Source of the DNA: Verrucomicrobiaceae bacterium
GTDB taxonomy: Bacteria > Verrucomicrobiota > Verrucomicrobiae > Verrucomicrobiales > Akkermansiaceae
DNA: 15,265 nt
Direction: 5' to 3'
NCBI GenBank assembly: GCA_003820635.1
Contig: RPOS01000068.1
Span: forward strand, 1-15,265
The translations under genes were made by a program, and so were the position numbers. Of this stretch, positions 7,395 through 14,748 are shown piece by piece; the stretch's first letter is position 1, and the number at the start of each line of letters is the position of its first letter. The notes below the pieces were generated by a model, which was not told the origin of the DNA, did not search any database, and was given only the letters and a program-made list of their open reading frames with translations.

Positions 7395-9128
7395 TCAGGC
7401 CTGTGTATTGCGGAGCCGGAAAGGCCTTGCATAACAACCGTGCTTTTGTTTAAAAGCCCCCTCGAGCGCAGCCACGCTATTGAACCCGGACTGCCGCGCG
7501 ATCTCTGCGAGCGACAGCTGTGTATTCACCAGAAGCTGCTCGGCACTTGCAATATGAATGGCGCGAATCTCCTCGTAGATTCCCCGCTGCAAGTATTTGC
7601 TGAATAAAGCCTCCAGCTTTCTTCTTGAAATACCGCACGCTTTAACAACATCCGGAACATAAATCGGCTCCGAGGCGTGCTCCCTGATAAACTGCATTGC
7701 CGAAGCAAGGTCTTTATCCACGGTCGCATAAGCATCGGACGACCCTCTGAGCACCACCTTCATTTGGGGCTGAGGCGTTGTTGTATCCTGGGTTGGCCTT
7801 CCGCGCATGATGTTATCCAGATACTCGGCCGCAATATATCCGATGCGGAATGGATCCCAATCAATACTGCTTATCCCCGGATCGGAAATCTGGCATATGA
7901 TCTCCTCGTTGTCGCATCCGAGAATGGCGACATCTTCGGGAACCTTGCGTTTCAATTTGTTGCAGGCAAGAAGCACTCCCAGGGCGATACGATCTGTTGC
8001 CGCAAATATTGAGACCGGTTCCGTGTATTTCTTCAGGACACTCAGATAGAGGGAGCTGTCAGTCACATCTCCTTGACTGGAGTGCTCCAAAACCCGGTAG
8101 TGTTCAGCGGTGCCGCCGGATTCCACAATCCGTTTTTCAAAAGCATGATAACGAATCTTGGAATATTCACATTGGTCGCCGAAAAATAAAAAAACAGGGC
8201 GGTGGAGCTTGATTAAATGATCCGCCGCAAGAGTTCCGACGGCCGTGTTATCAGGCAATGGAAATGAAAAGATGGATGGGAATGAACTGTTTGCAGGGTA
8301 TCCGGACAAGTTGACGGCAGGGATGCCAAGGCGCGCAATTTTTTCGGCAGCCGAATAGCCGTAAAACTCACCGATAATGCCATCACCCTTCCATTTCGTT
8401 AATTGATTTATCGTCAGGAACGCCCTGTTATTGACGATGGGAATATTCCAGCGCGGGTTTTTTCTCAAATAGCTCAGTATTCCATTGACGATCGGCCTCC
8501 CGTAATTGGTCAACTCATTGATGTTCAAAGCGACACAGGGGGTCTTTTGCCGCTTGTTCAAACGTGGAGCGGCGGAGAAGGATTCGTTTTTTCTCGATGG
8601 AACGCCCCCCTTTTTACTTGAGAGTGCCGTGTGATGTGCGCTGTCTGGAATGCGGGAGAGAGAGATTTTCTCCGGTCGATCAAGGGAACGCAATGCCGGC
8701 TTGCTTCCGGTTGCGCCGAAATGAAAAATGATTTCCTCAAGCTGAGGGGGCAACGCGCCCTGCGTGGTCAGCAATTCTTCGATCTTCTTCCACCTTGTGG
8801 ATTCGTCCTGCTCCGGAGTGAACAAGCGGGTTTCTGTGCCGCTCCTGGAGATCGAAAGAAGCCGGTCGTAGATGCCCAACAACCGCCGCCAATCACGACC
8901 AAGGCTCACCAGGCGCTGCTTCGGGATTCCGTCCGCACCCGATTGTTTCCTGATCCGTTGAAAGCAGATCCATGCCTCCAATTCGTGATTCAGCTCAAAG
9001 ACCCAATGGGCTTTCGTCACGGTTCTCCGCGCCCCGGGAATCTCGCCGGCGGCGGCCATTCTGGGAACATGCCTGCGTGACAACCCTGATCGGGTTGCGA
9101 GTTCAGTGGTGGAGATGAGCTGCAACAT
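7395..9128 (-). CDS. XylR-like AraC-family regulator with extra N-terminal HTH
   Basis: 577 residues from the chosen start (ATG at 9128-9126). The frame can be extended to 9215, but that would place the conserved operator-like site (9175-9199) inside the gene, so I prefer 9128; an ATG at 9152 is also possible. Residues 1-58 (ISTTELATRSGLSRRHVPRM...) look like an excisionase/MerR-like helix-turn-helix. About 60-190 is a low-similarity linker region. About 195-465 is a LacI-type periplasmic-binding fold (FAATDRIALGVLLACN, VPEDVAILGCDNEEI), which senses a small sugar in E. coli XylR. About 475-572 is an AraC-type double helix-turn-helix (VPDVVKACGISRRKLEALF and SLAEIARQSGFNSV). It is a cytoplasmic regulator, convergent with the secreted enzyme (41-base gap) and divergent from the symporter. 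It is probably a local sugar-responsive activator or repressor; ligand unknown. Confidence 0.9.
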   Translation of the reverse strand: MLQLISTTELATRSGLSRRHVPRMAAAGEIPGARRTVTKAHWVFELNHELEAWICFQRIRKQSGADGIPKQRLVSLGRDWRRLLGIYDRLLSISRSGTETRLFTPEQDESTRWKKIEELLTTQGALPPQLEEIIFHFGATGSKPALRSLDRPEKISLSRIPDSAHHTALSSKKGGVPSRKNESFSAAPRLNKRQKTPCVALNINELTNYGRPIVNGILSYLRKNPRWNIPIVNNRAFLTINQLTKWKGDGIIGEFYGYSAAEKIARLGIPAVNLSGYPANSSFPSIFSFPLPDNTAVGTLAADHLIKLHRPVFLFFGDQCEYSKIRYHAFEKRIVESGGTAEHYRVLEHSSQGDVTDSSLYLSVLKKYTEPVSIFAATDRIALGVLLACNKLKRKVPEDVAILGCDNEEIICQISDPGISSIDWDPFRIGYIAAEYLDNIMRGRPTQDTTTPQPQMKVVLRGSSDAYATVDKDLASAMQFIREHASEPIYVPDVVKACGISRRKLEALFSKYLQRGIYEEIRAIHIASAEQLLVNTQLSLAEIARQSGFNSVAALEGAFKQKHGCYARPFRLRNTQA

Positions 9129-9162
9129 GTGACAAAAAACTATTCCACGCATGCCTGTCGTC

Positions 9163-9201
9163 AATGCGTCATTTGCGTAAATCTTGTAAAGAATGCGCAT
9201 T
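9163..9201 (+). promoter_or_regulatory. Candidate operator in the regulator/symporter spacer
   Basis: GCGTAA (9175-9180) and ATGCGCA (9193-9199) repeat the arrangement seen at 2429-2453, with the same 12-base gap. Each half-site is also close to palindromic: ATTTGCGTAAAT (9171-9182, 10 of 12 symmetric) and AATGCGCATT (9192-9201, perfect), with centres 20 bp apart. A further ATGCGTCATT element lies at 9164-9173. The site begins 35 bases upstream of the regulator start, so both autoregulation and control of the symporter are possible. Binding by the adjacent XylR-like protein is inferred from position, phasing and recurrence. Confidence 0.5.
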
Positions 9202-9203
9202 TT

Positions 9204-9237
9204 TTGACAGGACAATCGAGACCTGAATGGGTATCAA
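9204..9237 (+). promoter_or_regulatory. Possible symporter promoter
   Basis: A perfect TTGACA lies at 9204-9209, four bases after the candidate operator, where a class II activator would touch RNA polymerase. The -10 element is poor: TATCAA at 9232-9237 is 22 bases away, longer than the usual 16-18. That is compatible with an activator-dependent promoter but proves nothing. The equivalent position in the other operator region (2486-2491, TAGTTT) is at the same distance from GCGTAA. Confidence 0.3.
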
Positions 9238-9485
9238 TCTTAAATCAAATCGAAAGCATTCCGAATGGATTTCACTTCACCGAATTCAGACCAGTTAGAC
9301 CTTGGAGGAAAGTTGAGCACAAGGTTCCGATACGAGAATGGGCCCGCTGGCAGTTCGCCGGAGCGGCGGGTTCTTGCGGGCAACTTGCCGGAGCGCGAAA
9401 ACAGGCAAGAAGGGAAGACCGGGTGGTTAATCTTTCTGAAATACCAAGCGTTGCGGATTAAAACACCAACCCGTTCAGTTTCCCG

Positions 9486-11438
9486 ATGACTCTAAATCTC
9501 CTAGACTGGCTCATTGTAGCTGCAGCGGTGCTGCTTGTGGCGGGGGTGGCAGTTTTTGCACTGCGCTACGTCAAAAACGTGAGCGATTTTCTTGCCGGCG
9601 GACGTTCGTCGGGGCGTTACCTGATCTGCAACGCAGAGGGCGCGGCTTCACTGGGCGCGATCACGATCGTCGGAACGTTCGAGCAACTCTACAACGGCGG
9701 ACCTGCCGTGGGGTTCTGGGGGATGATCGCCACTCCGGTCGGGCTGATGGTCGCGCTCACAGGATTTGTGATCTACAGATACCGGGAAACGCGCGCCATG
9801 ACGATGGCGGAGTTATTCGAGATGCGTTACAGCAAGCGATTCCGCGTTTTCATGGGGCTGCTGGCGTTTGTTTCCGGCGTGATCAATTTCGGGATTTTTC
9901 CGGCGGTCGGCGCACGGTTCATTGTGAATTTCTGCGGGTTTCCGGAGGCACTGGCGTTCGGTGGACTGCACGTTCCGACTTTTGCTGTCGTGATGGCGGT
10001 GATGATCGGTGTTACCCTGTTGTTTGTGACGCTGGGTGGTCAACTCACGGCAATCGTAACCGATTGCATCGGAGGGATCCTATCAACAGTTTTTTTTCTG
10101 GTTATTGTGGTCGTGGCGCTGTGGCTGGTGGGGTTGGAAAACATTCACGAGGCCATCACGGTGCGACCGGCCGGACAATCGTTCCTCGACCCGTTCGACA
10201 CGTTCCGTCTGCAGGACTTCAATATGTGGTTCATCCTGATCGGGGTTTTCATCGGTGTTTACAGCACCATGTCATGGCAGGGCAACCAAGGCTTTAACGC
10301 CTCCGCCCTCAACCCGCACGAGGCGCGCATGGGCCGGATTCTGGGCCAATGGCGGAACTACGTGCGCGGAGCCATGCTCGTGATTCTGGGTTTGTGTGCG
10401 TATGTTGTGATGCACCATCCCGACTACGCCACCCAAGCAGCCTCCATCGGGTCCCAGGTTGCCGAGGTCGGTGGTGGGGAAATGATCCAGCGGCAGATGA
10501 CCGTGCCGGTGGCCCTTAGCCATTTGTTGCCTATGGGGATCAAGGGGATGTTTCTGGCGATCGTCATCTTCTCAATCATAGCGACGGACACCTCATACAT
10601 GCATTCATGGGGGAGCATCTTCATTCAAGACGTCGTGCTGCCTTTTCGCAAAGCCCATCTCTCGCCGGAGGCACACATCCGGCTGCTGCGGTGGTCGATT
10701 GTCGGGGTGGCGCTCTTCGTGTTCTGCTTCAGCCTCTTGTTCAGGCAAACCGAATATATTTTCATGTATTTCGCCATCACGGGAGCGATCTATATCGGAG
10801 GTGCGGGTTCGGTAATTATTGGAGGACTCTACTGGAGCCGCGGGACGACGGCGGCGGCTTGGTCGGCGATGATTGTAGGATCGGGATTGTCGGTGGCCGC
10901 CATCGTGCTCAAGCAGGTGAACCCGGCCTTTCCGCTCAACGGGGCGATCCTCGGATTTTTGGCGACACTGGCCGCGATCGGCGTTTACGTGGCGGTATCC
11001 TTGGCCACGTGCCGCAAGCCCCACAACATGGAAAAACTCCTGCGCCGGGGCCGCTACGCCTTGGCGGAGGATGGAACTCCGCTGCCGGAAGTCGCCAAGC
11101 CGCCCCGGACCTGGCAGACCCTCATCGGGATCGATGGACTGTTCACGCGCGGGGACCGACTCCAATCCATGGTCCTCTTTGTCTGGAGCATGGGCTGGTT
11201 TGCGATATTTTTGGGTGCGGTTATCTGGAACATGATTTCCCGATGGTCAACCGAGACATGGTGGATCTATCTCCTGATTAGCGGGATCATTCTGCCTCTC
11301 GGAATTGGGGTGATCACCACCGTATGGTTCGGTTGGGGCGGAATCCGCGATTTGGGAAGGCTCTTCCGCCGGCTCGGCAAAACGGGGCGCGACTCCGATG
11401 ACGATGGCGAAATTGTGAAGAATGATTCCAACCTATGA
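9486..11438 (+). CDS. Sodium:solute symporter (SSS/SLC5 family)
   Basis: 650 residues, almost wholly hydrophobic segments, inner membrane. The ATG at 9486 is the first possible start after an in-frame TAA at 9459-9461. The first helix is residues 5-28 (LLDWLIVAAAVLLVAG), followed by VSDFLAGGRSSGRYLI, the normal post-helix-1 motif of the SSS family. The stretch SIIATDTSYMHSW...QDVVLP (363-385) matches the family's conserved sodium-site helix. After the LeuT-fold core, a cytoplasmic stretch (about 508-558, including IGIDGLFTRGDRL) leads to two further helices (about 562-583 and 592-617) and a charged tail. This longer C-terminus is common in Verrucomicrobia and Bacteroidota members encoded beside glycoside hydrolases. 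It most likely imports a sugar or sugar acid with sodium; the substrate cannot be read. It is divergent from the XylR-like regulator and preceded by the candidate operator, and convergent with the isomerase operon. Confidence 0.93.
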   Translation: MTLNLLDWLIVAAAVLLVAGVAVFALRYVKNVSDFLAGGRSSGRYLICNAEGAASLGAITIVGTFEQLYNGGPAVGFWGMIATPVGLMVALTGFVIYRYRETRAMTMAELFEMRYSKRFRVFMGLLAFVSGVINFGIFPAVGARFIVNFCGFPEALAFGGLHVPTFAVVMAVMIGVTLLFVTLGGQLTAIVTDCIGGILSTVFFLVIVVVALWLVGLENIHEAITVRPAGQSFLDPFDTFRLQDFNMWFILIGVFIGVYSTMSWQGNQGFNASALNPHEARMGRILGQWRNYVRGAMLVILGLCAYVVMHHPDYATQAASIGSQVAEVGGGEMIQRQMTVPVALSHLLPMGIKGMFLAIVIFSIIATDTSYMHSWGSIFIQDVVLPFRKAHLSPEAHIRLLRWSIVGVALFVFCFSLLFRQTEYIFMYFAITGAIYIGGAGSVIIGGLYWSRGTTAAAWSAMIVGSGLSVAAIVLKQVNPAFPLNGAILGFLATLAAIGVYVAVSLATCRKPHNMEKLLRRGRYALAEDGTPLPEVAKPPRTWQTLIGIDGLFTRGDRLQSMVLFVWSMGWFAIFLGAVIWNMISRWSTETWWIYLLISGIILPLGIGVITTVWFGWGGIRDLGRLFRRLGKTGRDSDDDGEIVKNDSNL

Positions 11439-11530
11439 TCTCCGCGAACTCCTTCTTAATTGCGGCAGGAAAAAGAACCCTCTTTCCCCCGCGGAAGATG
11501 CAAACCGCTGCCGTTGCCGTGGGTAGCCCA

Positions 11531-11548
11531 AGCGGATTTTTCTCCGCT
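11531..11548. terminator. Weak hairpin between convergent genes
   Basis: AGCGGA, a 6-base loop and TCCGCT form a perfect 6-bp stem in the 144-base gap between the symporter and the last isomerase gene. There is no T-run after it on either strand, so an intrinsic terminator is only a possibility. Nothing else is apparent in this gap. Confidence 0.22.
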
Positions 11549-11582
11549 CATTCAGCCTATCCCTTCCTATTTTGACGCCCTC

Positions 11583-12362
11583 TCAGGGAACAAAGTTCTG
11601 CCATAGAGCGTCAGCGCGTTCCGGGCGCGGCACCCACATGACCGATTCGGGATTATCCAGGTATTGCTGCCAGATCGGAATGCCGGGGCGCAGGCCGAGA
11701 TTTTCATAGCTGGCGGGATTCTTGATCACGAGTTCGCGCCGGACGGGGTAGCGCGGATTGGCCTCCCATTCCAGTTCGTCCCCGGCCAGTCTGGGGAACC
11801 AGGCGAGCCCGGCATGGGCGCGCACTCCGCGGTAATCGAATCCAAAGTCCCGCACGCACCACGCACCAAAGGTGAGCGGTTGATGTGGGTCGGCACTGAT
11901 GGTGGCGTGAGCCCAATCCGGCGGCACCACCACGACTTCGCCCGGGCCAGCCGTCACGGCAAAGCAGCGGCCCGGGTCATCGTCGGCCGTTTCCTGCATG
12001 AGGATGACCGCCCGGCCCGCCCAGATTTCATAGAGCTCGGCGGTGGAGCGGCCACAACTCGCGCTCACGGCATGGATGTGCCCCTGTGAGCGCACGGGTT
12101 CGTCACCGAGACGCCCGGCGGCATAGGTAACGACTCCGAAAAGCAGATTGCGCGCGAGCAGATCGGCGCGGCGATCCGCCGTGCCCACATCCATGGCGAT
12201 GGCATACACCGGATCGGGGCCGTCGCACTGCGGTTCGCGGAGACTCGGACGGATGGCGTCGAGTCCGCGCAATTCGCATTCCGGACCGAACACGCCGGGA
12301 CCGTATTGGAATCCGAGCGGGTCGGTCGTGGCCTGAATCGGGAAGCCGGGATGGTGGTTCAT
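11583..12362 (-). CDS. Cupin-type sugar-phosphate isomerase (PGI-like), divergent copy
   Basis: 259 residues. The cupin core carries GHIH (H95, H97), AELYEIW (E109) and PPDWAH (H152), the same four metal ligands as cupin-type phosphoglucose isomerases (the archaeal-type PGI family). Compared with the other cupin in this operon, it has five extra residues between the second His and the Glu. It also has an N-terminal extension of about 90 residues before GHIH and about 100 residues after the last ligand, including YPVRRELVIKNPASYENLG. These differences suggest a subfamily with another substrate or partner. It is the last gene of the minus-strand operon; its ATG (12362-12360) overlaps the TGA of the upstream gene in an ATGA, which fixes the start and implies translational coupling. 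Likely cytoplasmic. The family call is firm; the exact substrate (glucose 6-phosphate or another hexose phosphate) is open. Confidence 0.82.
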   Translation of the reverse strand: MNHHPGFPIQATTDPLGFQYGPGVFGPECELRGLDAIRPSLREPQCDGPDPVYAIAMDVGTADRRADLLARNLLFGVVTYAAGRLGDEPVRSQGHIHAVSASCGRSTAELYEIWAGRAVILMQETADDDPGRCFAVTAGPGEVVVVPPDWAHATISADPHQPLTFGAWCVRDFGFDYRGVRAHAGLAWFPRLAGDELEWEANPRYPVRRELVIKNPASYENLGLRPGIPIWQQYLDNPESVMWVPRPERADALWQNFVP

Positions 12363-14164
12363 GGCTGGTGACGGACAAAGGCCTTGAGTGTGGCGAGTTC
12401 TTTTTGGGGATGCGGTGTGGCCGGGCGGATGGTGTAGGCCCCCACCGCCGCGGGCACGATGAAGGTTTCGGCGTAGTGAACCACAAACGGCTCGAATGCG
12501 CCGGTGGGACTTTCCACGATGGCCTCTTCGCCTTCGACCAGATTGAGGACATTCACGCCTCCCCTTTCGCTGCCGCCAGTATGATGCTCAACCTTGTCGG
12601 TGAACCAGTGGCGGCGTGTCTCGATGAATTCGGCAGGATGCAGGCCGGTGCGCTCCTCCCGCCACCCGGGACCGGAGGCGATGGGGGTGAACTGGTTGAC
12701 GAGATGCTTGCGGGCGTAGGTTTCGTCTCGGTCCCATTGGACGACCTTGCTGCCGCGGTCGATGTTGACCGGCCGCGGTTTGCCATCGAGTCCAAGGCGC
12801 GCCCAGTCCCAGAGTTTGAAGGTGAAAATGTAGGGCGTGGCGCTGATTTCCAACACCATGGAATTGGCACCGGAGCAATGGAGCGTGCCTGCGGGGATGA
12901 GAAAGTGGTCGTGTTTCCGTGCGGGAAACGTGCCGGTGAATTTCTCTGCATCGAAGGGTTTTTCTCCGCGCTGGGCGGCGCGTAATTCGGCGAACATCTC
13001 CTCGGGCTTGGTGCCGTCCTTGCAGCCGAGGTAAACGATCGCTCCGGGCTGGGCATCGAGCATGTAGTAACTCTCGTCCTGGGTGTAGGGCAGGCCGAAA
13101 TGTTCACGGGCGTATTCGGTGAGCGGGTGCACCTGATAGGACAGGTTGCCTCCGCCCATCGTGTCGAGAAAGTCGAAGCGGATCGGAAACTCCGGCCCGA
13201 AGCGTCCATGGACCGGCTCGCCGAGCAGGGCGCGCGGCTGGTTGAACACGACGTTGATCGCCGGGATCTCCACCTTGGTTCCGCCGGCGAATTCGAGCAG
13301 CAGCGAGTTTTCCTCCGGCACGCAATCGAAACACCAGGCGTAGTTCGGCGGGCCGTCGGCCAGATCGCAGACCTCGCGCATCCACTGCCCGCCCCATGGG
13401 CCGGGATCGAAAAATGGCACCACACGGAACGGGCGGTTCGCCGCCGCGGCAAGTCCGGCCAGATGCGCGGAGCCGCTGATCATTTTGGGTTCGGCGGGTT
13501 GGGTGGTATCCAGGAGGAAATTCCAGCGCTCCATCGTGGCCTGCTTGAGACGGTCGGCGACCCGCCAGTCGATGAAGAAGCTGCGTTTGTATTGCAGCGA
13601 GGCTTTAAAGCCGCGGTTGGGCACGCCGAGATTATCCACCTCACCGCGCCGCTGTCGGAGTTGGCCCTCCCATCGCGGCATGTCGGCATAGACCAGAATG
13701 TCAGCGCGTGGAGCCAGCAACGAGGCGCCGGGGCCCGTCACCAGGACGAGGCGGTTGGCGCTCTCAATCTCCAGCGTCACCGCGCCCGCTTTGGTTTCAT
13801 CCAGAAAATCGGCCATGGCGAGCGTCTGATTGAGGTAGCCGAAAACCGGATCGTCCCCGCCGAGGAACGGCGCCACCATCGCGTCCACCTCGTCCGCGGA
13901 CTTGAAGGCCTGCTTGCTGTCGAAAACCTTCGCCGGATCAAGCGCGCTTGTTAGAACGGAGCGGATCGCGTCGTCGTCCACACCGGGATAACACTCGAGC
14001 GCCACCGTGCATTTGCCCGGGTGTTTGGAGATGGCGGAGCGTATTTCAGAAACAATGGCATCCCATCCGGACCAGCAGTCCGATGCGCGGGCGGCGGGGA
14101 CTTTGACCGTGGGAGATTTATCGTAGTTGGCGGCACGAAGGCCGAGGGATTTGAGGTAACTCAT
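12359..14164 (-). CDS. Type I phosphomannose-isomerase-like protein with kinase-like N-domain
   Basis: 601 residues, started at the ATG at 14164-14162 because it overlaps the TGA of the upstream gene (ATGA); the frame upstream of this ATG is only a shadow of that gene. The C-terminal part (about 230-601) is type I phosphomannose isomerase: PGPWGGQW (255-261), LSYQVHP with Q344 and H346, DESYYML with E364, and PAGTLH with H429. These four are the usual zinc ligands, so catalysis is plausible (mannose 6-phosphate to fructose 6-phosphate). The Lys that normally precedes the third ligand's motif is not evident. Residues 1-225 resemble a uridine-kinase-like P-loop fold (YKRSFFIDWRVADRLK, 192-207). 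At the expected P-loop, however, the sequence is ECYPGVDDDA (57-66) without GKS/T, so ATP binding is probably lost. Ordinary ManA proteins are about 300-400 residues, so this is a long fused form. Confidence 0.88.
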   Translation of the reverse strand: MSYLKSLGLRAANYDKSPTVKVPAARASDCWSGWDAIVSEIRSAISKHPGKCTVALECYPGVDDDAIRSVLTSALDPAKVFDSKQAFKSADEVDAMVAPFLGGDDPVFGYLNQTLAMADFLDETKAGAVTLEIESANRLVLVTGPGASLLAPRADILVYADMPRWEGQLRQRRGEVDNLGVPNRGFKASLQYKRSFFIDWRVADRLKQATMERWNFLLDTTQPAEPKMISGSAHLAGLAAAANRPFRVVPFFDPGPWGGQWMREVCDLADGPPNYAWCFDCVPEENSLLLEFAGGTKVEIPAINVVFNQPRALLGEPVHGRFGPEFPIRFDFLDTMGGGNLSYQVHPLTEYAREHFGLPYTQDESYYMLDAQPGAIVYLGCKDGTKPEEMFAELRAAQRGEKPFDAEKFTGTFPARKHDHFLIPAGTLHCSGANSMVLEISATPYIFTFKLWDWARLGLDGKPRPVNIDRGSKVVQWDRDETYARKHLVNQFTPIASGPGWREERTGLHPAEFIETRRHWFTDKVEHHTGGSERGGVNVLNLVEGEEAIVESPTGAFEPFVVHYAETFIVPAAVGAYTIRPATPHPQKELATLKAFVRHQP

Positions 14165-14748
14165 GGTCGTGGCAGCATTGCGGGTTTGCCGTCTCGCTCG
14201 ACGACGATCATTTTGAAATTCTTTTCCGCGATGGCCCCGTAGTCGTGCCCCGCGTTGGACGGATAAATGCCGAGATACACCAGCGGTTCGGCGCCGACAT
14301 TCATCGTGCGGTGGGCGGTGTGGCCGGGAACATAGACGACCGAATTGGCGCACAACGGCACCATGCGGCTCTCGCCCGTCGCCTCGTCTTCGAGTAGCAT
14401 CATGCCCTCGCCACGCAGACCGACATAGACCTCGGCGGCAGGCCGATGGGAATGGTAATGGCCCTTGGTGAGGTAATACTCGTCGCCGATTTTCCCCGGA
14501 TAGATGATGCCCAGCCCGTAGTGGAGCTGGCCGTCGCCGCTGGCGGGTTCCACGGCGGTCACGGCGTAGAGCAACGGGTTGGCTTCGGCAAGGGCGGCTT
14601 CGAACGCCGCGCTGTCGGCAAAGCACCCCCGCAGGTCGGCGAGATGGCGTTGCACCATCGGGCGATTGCCGATGCGGGCGGAGTCGAGCCCATAGGCGAC
14701 CGCGAGGTCTTCGGGCTGGATGGCTGTGAGCATGGTGGGTGGTGTCAT
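14161..14748 (-). CDS. Cupin-type glucose-6-phosphate isomerase
   Basis: 195 residues, about the normal length for the cupin (archaeal-type) phosphoglucose isomerase, which interconverts glucose 6-phosphate and fructose 6-phosphate. GHYH (H97, H99), E106 in AAEVYVGLRG and H146 in PGHTAHRTMN give the four metal ligands with the spacing known for Pyrococcus PGI. YLTKGHYHS and the tail IYPSNAGHDYGAIAEKNFKM (161-180) are family hallmarks. The start at 14748 is chosen because its ATG overlaps the TGA of the upstream kinase gene (ATGA); a second Met at residue 6 is an alternative. It is followed by another ATGA overlap with the phosphomannose-isomerase-like gene. A cytoplasmic enzyme that would connect sugar phosphates made by the kinase to glycolysis. 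No Shine-Dalgarno sequence is seen; translation is probably coupled. Confidence 0.93.
   Translation of the reverse strand: MTPPTMLTAIQPEDLAVAYGLDSARIGNRPMVQRHLADLRGCFADSAAFEAALAEANPLLYAVTAVEPASGDGQLHYGLGIIYPGKIGDEYYLTKGHYHSHRPAAEVYVGLRGEGMMLLEDEATGESRMVPLCANSVVYVPGHTAHRTMNVGAEPLVYLGIYPSNAGHDYGAIAEKNFKMIVVERDGKPAMLPRP

Larger units (their letters stand above)
9129..9485. promoter_or_regulatory. Divergent regulator/symporter spacer
   Basis: A 357-base non-coding stretch between the regulator start and the symporter start. The half next to the regulator is AT-rich and holds the candidate operator and a TTGACA hexamer. The half next to the symporter is GC-richer and contains a 15-base imperfect direct repeat (9351-9365 and 9381-9395, 12 of 15 identical, both ending GCCGGAGCG) offset by exactly 30 bases. 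If transcription starts near the operator, the symporter mRNA would have a leader of about 240 bases. I see no known riboswitch and no credible protein in the open frames here. Confidence 0.6.

Noticed and set aside
7397..7428. Two AGGCCT palindromes near the 3' end of the regulator gene as a bidirectional terminator
   Set aside because: A short stem, a long loop, inside the coding region, and no T-run.
9129..9215. A 29-residue N-terminal extension of the XylR-like regulator
   Set aside because: It would run through the conserved GCGTAA-N12-ATGCGCA site and adds no domain; the start at 9128 leads directly into the helix-turn-helix.
9129..9461. A 110-codon plus-strand frame covering the regulator/symporter spacer
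   Set aside because: It contains the operator-like site, changes composition midway and resembles no protein; more likely a chance open frame.
14165..14626. An N-terminal extension of the phosphomannose-isomerase-like frame by 154 residues
   Set aside because: The extension is Arg-rich, low-quality protein lying over the cupin isomerase gene in another frame; the ATGA overlap and family similarity start at 14164.
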